Part shown: positions 5,360-7,985 of the stretch, in pieces | Layout of the letters: every line of letters starts with the position of its first letter | How positions within the stretch are numbered: position 1 is the first letter of the stretch | From: JAHFJA01 sp964357385 | GTDB lineage: Bacteria; Patescibacteriota; Patescibacteriia; JACQRZ01 | Direction: 5' to 3' | Assembly: GCA_964357385.1 (NCBI GenBank) | Contig: CAYHKW010000052.1 | Location: 1-7,985, forward strand | Length of the DNA stretch: 7,985 nt | The notes under the pieces: generated by a model | Seen by the model: the letters and a program-made list of their open reading frames with translations, nothing else | The model's database searches: none | What the model was told of the DNA's origin: nothing | Position numbers and translations under genes: made by a program

Positions 5360-6577
5360 ATGCTGTATACCTATGAAGCAGTAGACCAGCAGGGAGTTCG
5401 AGTGTTAGGCGCGATTGAAGCGCTTGATGTCGATCATGCCATCCAGCAACTGGAACAAAAAAAACTAATTCCCGTCAAAGTTCTTACCGGGAAAGAGGAG
5501 CGTCGAGCTCGGGGTCTTTCGGTGAGTCTTTTTGAGCACATTACCCCGCTTGATCGTATTTTTCTTATCCGTAATCTAGCAGCAATTATCCGTGCAGGCC
5601 TCAATATTCTTGAGGCGGTTGACATCATGATCGAGGACGCGACGAAACAGTCAATGCGTTTGGTGTTGATACGCGCAAAAGGGAATCTTGAAAATGGCCA
5701 GCCTCTTTCGGCGACATTTGCCATGTATCCAAAAATATTCCCTTCAATTTTTGTAGGTATGGTACGTGCCGGTGAAGAGTCAGGACAGCTTGCTGATACC
5801 CTCGATGAACTGAATGCACACTTGACCAGAGAGTATGGCCTCACTAAAAAAGTTCGCTCAGCGTTGATGTATCCCGCTATATTGCTTGCGGGATCATTTG
5901 GTATTGTTATGTTACTGTTAACGGTCGTCGTCCCTCGTCTTGCGAAAGTATTTTTGCAAAATAATGTTGACTTACCATGGGTTACTCAGGCGCTTTTGTT
6001 TGTGAGTAACTTGGTGGTGAGTCATCCAATAGGTGGCGTTGTGGTTGGTATTGCCTTGATTATTGTATTGATTATCTTGAAACGCTCAGTTTCAAATAGT
6101 CGTTTTTTTGCAACCATCATATTTCATATTCCACTAGTTAAACAGCTGGTAAAAAAAGTTATTCTTGTCCGTTTTACTCGAACATTAGGTAGTCTCTTAG
6201 CAAGTGGTACACCTCTTTTGGAAGCATTACAGTTCGCTCGTGAGGCAGCCAACAATCAAGCATATCGTTCAGCTATTAAGCGGTGCATTGTTCAAGTTAC
6301 CAGTGGAGTTCCCTTGTCAAAAGCAATGGCAGGATTTCCTGATTTGTTTCCTCGATTTCTTACCAGTATGTTGTCAGTGGGGGAACGTACAAGTACAACA
6401 GAAAAAGTATTGAAAACATTCGCCGCCTTTTATGACGAAGAAATTGATACGGAGTTTAAAGATCTTGCTACGGTTATTGAACCAGTATTGTTATTGGTGA
6501 TGGGAGTTATTATTGGTGGACTTGCGCTGGCAATCCTTGTTCCCATTTATCAATATATTAGCAGTGTCGGTGGATAA
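5360..6577 (+). CDS. pilC: Type IV pilus inner-membrane platform protein PilC (GspF/PilC family)
   Basis: The protein has 405 residues, the standard length. It has two T2SSF domains, at about 67-190 and 270-392, each with the family's acidic signature: MVRAGEESGQLADTLDEL (134-151) in the first and MLSVGERTSTTEKVL (337-351) in the second. Membrane helices are at about 170-193, 218-240 and 371-394, giving the three-pass topology of the family, with the two helical-bundle domains on the cytoplasmic side contacting PilB. The N-terminus (YTYEAVDQQGVRVLGAIEA) is the conserved leader region of PilC/GspF. PilC is thought to be rotated by PilB to feed pilins into the fibre. The start is 4 bases after the pilB stop with no clear SD, so coupled translation from pilB is likely. 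No odd residues were noticed. Confidence 0.96.
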   Translation: MLYTYEAVDQQGVRVLGAIEALDVDHAIQQLEQKKLIPVKVLTGKEERRARGLSVSLFEHITPLDRIFLIRNLAAIIRAGLNILEAVDIMIEDATKQSMRLVLIRAKGNLENGQPLSATFAMYPKIFPSIFVGMVRAGEESGQLADTLDELNAHLTREYGLTKKVRSALMYPAILLAGSFGIVMLLLTVVVPRLAKVFLQNNVDLPWVTQALLFVSNLVVSHPIGGVVVGIALIIVLIILKRSVSNSRFFATIIFHIPLVKQLVKKVILVRFTRTLGSLLASGTPLLEALQFAREAANNQAYRSAIKRCIVQVTSGVPLSKAMAGFPDLFPRFLTSMLSVGERTSTTEKVLKTFAAFYDEEIDTEFKDLATVIEPVLLLVMGVIIGGLALAILVPIYQYISSVGG

Positions 6578-6578
6578 T

Positions 6579-7055
6579 ATGTCTTTCTTTTTTCATAGTA
6601 TCGTTACCAAACGTGGATTTACCCTCCTTGAACTGATGGTGGTGTTGGGTGTCATGGCAGTGTTACTGGCAGCAACGGCAGGGTATTATCGTGGATTTTC
6701 TACTAATGTTGAGCTGGATGCCGCCACGAGGGTGTTGCGCGCTGATCTTCGTGATGTGAGTAGCCGAGCAACCACAGGCCAAGATACGAGGAAATGGGGT
6801 TTGCACTTAGTAAATGGTGCGACACAATACTATGAATTATTTTCGACTCCTTCTAACTATGCTGATGGCGCTAAGGTCGTCTATACAACAACCCGCTTAC
6901 CGGGTAATGTAGTGTTTACCGCACCCGCACCCAGTAGTACTCTTGATGTTGTCTTCGATCGTATTACAGGTGCAACGTCAGTAGCAACGATCACGCTTGC
7001 ATTGGAGGGGAAAAGTTCAACGATTACGGTAAGTGCATTAGGGACTATTGATTAA
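6579..7055 (+). CDS. Minor pilin-like protein, GspH/FimT-like
   Basis: The protein has 158 residues. A 13-residue leader ends TKRG, and the mature protein begins FTLLELMVVLGVMAVLLAAT with Glu5 at E18. The helix continues into a segment (ELDAATRVLRADLRDVSSRA) like the early helix of GspH/FimT proteins, followed by a strand-rich domain ending in short, regular beta-like segments (ATITLALEGKSSTITVSALG). It has no cysteine, unlike the other pilin-like proteins here. The ATG at 6579 is one base after the pilC stop and gives a normal prepilin leader. In-frame GTG codons at 6564 and 6570 would overlap pilC and add three to five residues. A GGTGGA stretch (6569-6574) could serve as a weak SD. A role in pilus initiation is inferred from the family. 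Confidence 0.87.
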   Translation: MSFFFHSIVTKRGFTLLELMVVLGVMAVLLAATAGYYRGFSTNVELDAATRVLRADLRDVSSRATTGQDTRKWGLHLVNGATQYYELFSTPSNYADGAKVVYTTTRLPGNVVFTAPAPSSTLDVVFDRITGATSVATITLALEGKSSTITVSALGTID

Positions 7056-7058
7056 TAT

Positions 7059-7736
7059 ATGCGACACATACTCCGCACACTTTCATCAGTGCGATCAAAC
7101 CAACAAGGACAGCTTCTTATGGAGCTACTCATTGTGATTGCAGTGGCGGCGATTGTGTTGGGGGTGGGTTCACAACTGGTGCTTGTGAGTATTCGCAGTA
7201 ATAAAAACGTTGGTGAAAATGATGCAAGTGTCCAATTGCGCCAGGAAGTGTATGAAGCAGTGATAAGTGTAGCGACGGCAAAATGGCAAAACGTGTTTAA
7301 TCTTTTACACGATGGAACTGTCTATCATCCTACTATTTCAAGCGGATCATGGATATTAACATCAGGTACGGAAAATGTTACAATAGATGGTATTGTATAT
7401 ACGCGATCATTTACGGTACAGCATGTATGTCGTGTTGCATCAGCACCCCGATCAATAACTGGTATTACTGATACGTCAGGATCCGCAACGACCTGCGCGG
7501 GAAGTGGAGGAACCTTTGATCCATCAACGGAACAAGTATCTACTACAGTTAGTTGGCCAAACGGTACGACTTTAACTGGCGCAGACTATATAACTCGTTG
7601 GAGAAATAAAGTCTGTAACCAGACTACGTGGAGTTCAACCGGCAGCGGTCCTGCCACATGTCCATCAACGCTCTATGACACCAAAACAAACATTACCACC
7701 GGTTCCAACCTCCAGCTCTGCCTCGGGGGGTGTTAA
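7059..7736 (+). CDS. Minor pilin-like protein with six cysteines and Gln at mature position 1
   Basis: The protein has 225 residues. The leader ends NQQG (14-17), followed by QLLMELLIVIAVAAIVLGVG, giving cleavage after G17, Gln at mature position 1 and Glu5 at E22. Position 1 is usually Phe or Met, but Gln-starting pilin-like proteins are often seen in Patescibacteria. The helix continues into a charged stretch (SNKNVGENDASVQLRQEVYEAV). The large globular domain has six cysteines (C124, C146, C186, C201, C221, C225) and a Trp-rich segment ITRWRNKVCNQTTWSS (178-193). It ends with CLGGC, so two cysteines lie in the last five residues. It is the longest of the minor pilin-like proteins and could be a tip protein; that is inference. 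The start is 3 bases after the previous stop. Its last 62 bases overlap the next gene. Confidence 0.82.
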   Translation: MRHILRTLSSVRSNQQGQLLMELLIVIAVAAIVLGVGSQLVLVSIRSNKNVGENDASVQLRQEVYEAVISVATAKWQNVFNLLHDGTVYHPTISSGSWILTSGTENVTIDGIVYTRSFTVQHVCRVASAPRSITGITDTSGSATTCAGSGGTFDPSTEQVSTTVSWPNGTTLTGADYITRWRNKVCNQTTWSSTGSGPATCPSTLYDTKTNITTGSNLQLCLGGC

Positions 7737-7985
7737 AACGAGAACCATCATTATTCTTGGCTTGTTTGTTGTCGTCGCAAGTATTGTTATTTATCTCTAT
7801 TCTAGCAACCGAATACCAGGCTTAAAAAATACATTAGCCCCTACTGCGAAACAACAGGAGCAAACTGAGGGTATTACAAGCACCAGTGCATATAGTCAGG
7901 CCCAAAGCCGTGCACACGAATGGCATAACGATGCGACATTGGCATATCTTGAGTCAAGTAAAGAGGGGATTACCTTAGCAACGGC
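7675..7985 (+). CDS. Single-pass membrane protein of unknown function (3' end outside window)
   Basis: From ATG 7675 the frame is open to the window edge, giving 103 residues, and the gene continues beyond. The N-terminus is Pro/Ser-rich (LPPVPTSSSASGG, residues 7-19). A short basic stretch (KTR, 21-23) precedes a strong membrane helix at about 24-42. Outside it are a Gln/Thr-rich linker (about 50-72) and a helix-like segment SQAQSRAHEWHNDATLAYLE (74-93) that opens a probable extracytoplasmic domain. No cysteine is visible. The start overlaps the previous gene by 62 bases in another frame. It was chosen because no other ATG, and no GTG or TTG before the membrane helix, exists in this frame after the stop at 7588-7590. 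The protein is not recognised; being last in a pilus gene run suggests a linked role but does not prove it. Confidence 0.65.
   Translation, partial: MTPKQTLPPVPTSSSASGGVKTRTIIILGLFVVVASIVIYLYSSNRIPGLKNTLAPTAKQQEQTEGITSTSAYSQAQSRAHEWHNDATLAYLESSKEGITLAT

Noticed and set aside
5434..5844. Minus-strand ORF of 136 codons opposite pilC
   Set aside because: It is antisense to the conserved first T2SSF domain, with Ser/Arg-rich composition typical of reverse-frame shadows.
7730..7825. GTG-started short ORF overlapping the stop of the last minor pilin (GTGTTAA)
   Set aside because: It ends after about 31 codons and has no support beyond hydrophobic composition. The frame starting at 7675 stays open to the window edge and has a coherent membrane-protein layout.
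1..7985. Mobile elements, CRISPR arrays, tRNA or rRNA genes
   Set aside because: No transposase, phage, repeat-spacer or structural RNA pattern was seen. Almost every base is accounted for by + strand pilus-type genes.

Overview
The window is one unbroken stretch of a type IV pilus (T4P) assembly operon. All genes are on the + strand and packed end to end, and both edges cut through a gene. Short genes, little Shine-Dalgarno (SD) signal, a PilB-PilC core and a series of small, divergent, cysteine-bearing pilin-like proteins fit a Candidate Phyla Radiation (Patescibacteria, probably Parcubacteria-like) genome, most likely from a metagenome. This assignment is by protein style, not by a marker gene. 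TGA appears to act as a normal stop (end of the response regulator at 2120), which argues against the Gracilibacteria/SR1 code.

Layout, left to right. The C-terminal part of a PilO-like inner-membrane alignment protein (to 374) is followed by a small one-helix membrane protein of unknown function (383-718). Two minor pilin-like proteins come next (706-1254, PulJ/PilW-like; 1257-1709, PilX-like without Glu5), then a stand-alone CheY-like receiver (1719-2120). An 88-base gap holds a candidate promoter and a candidate leader ORF. After it come the probable major pilin (2209-2949), an unrecognised multi-pass membrane protein (2954-3604), the extension ATPase PilB (3643-5355) and the platform protein PilC (5360-6577). 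Two more minor pilin-like proteins (6579-7055, GspH/FimT-like; 7059-7736, six cysteines) and the start of a single-pass membrane protein (from 7675, running off the window) complete it.

How the genes work together. PilB hydrolyses ATP in the cytoplasm, PilC is the membrane platform it drives, and PilO belongs to the envelope alignment complex (PilM and PilN would be expected just upstream). The major pilin makes the fibre, and the minor pilins would prime it or sit at its tip. The receiver is a likely input for regulating pilus activity. No prepilin peptidase with an intact active site, no PilT and no secretin are visible here. In this lineage a secretin may not be needed.

Nothing here amounts to a clearly new system. 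The parts most worth following are the unknown membrane protein between pilin and pilB (faintly like a degenerate A24 prepilin peptidase), the embedded receiver, the even cysteine counts in the pilin-like proteins, the two SD-led mini-ORFs in the only two sizeable gaps, and the 62-base gene overlap at the right end.
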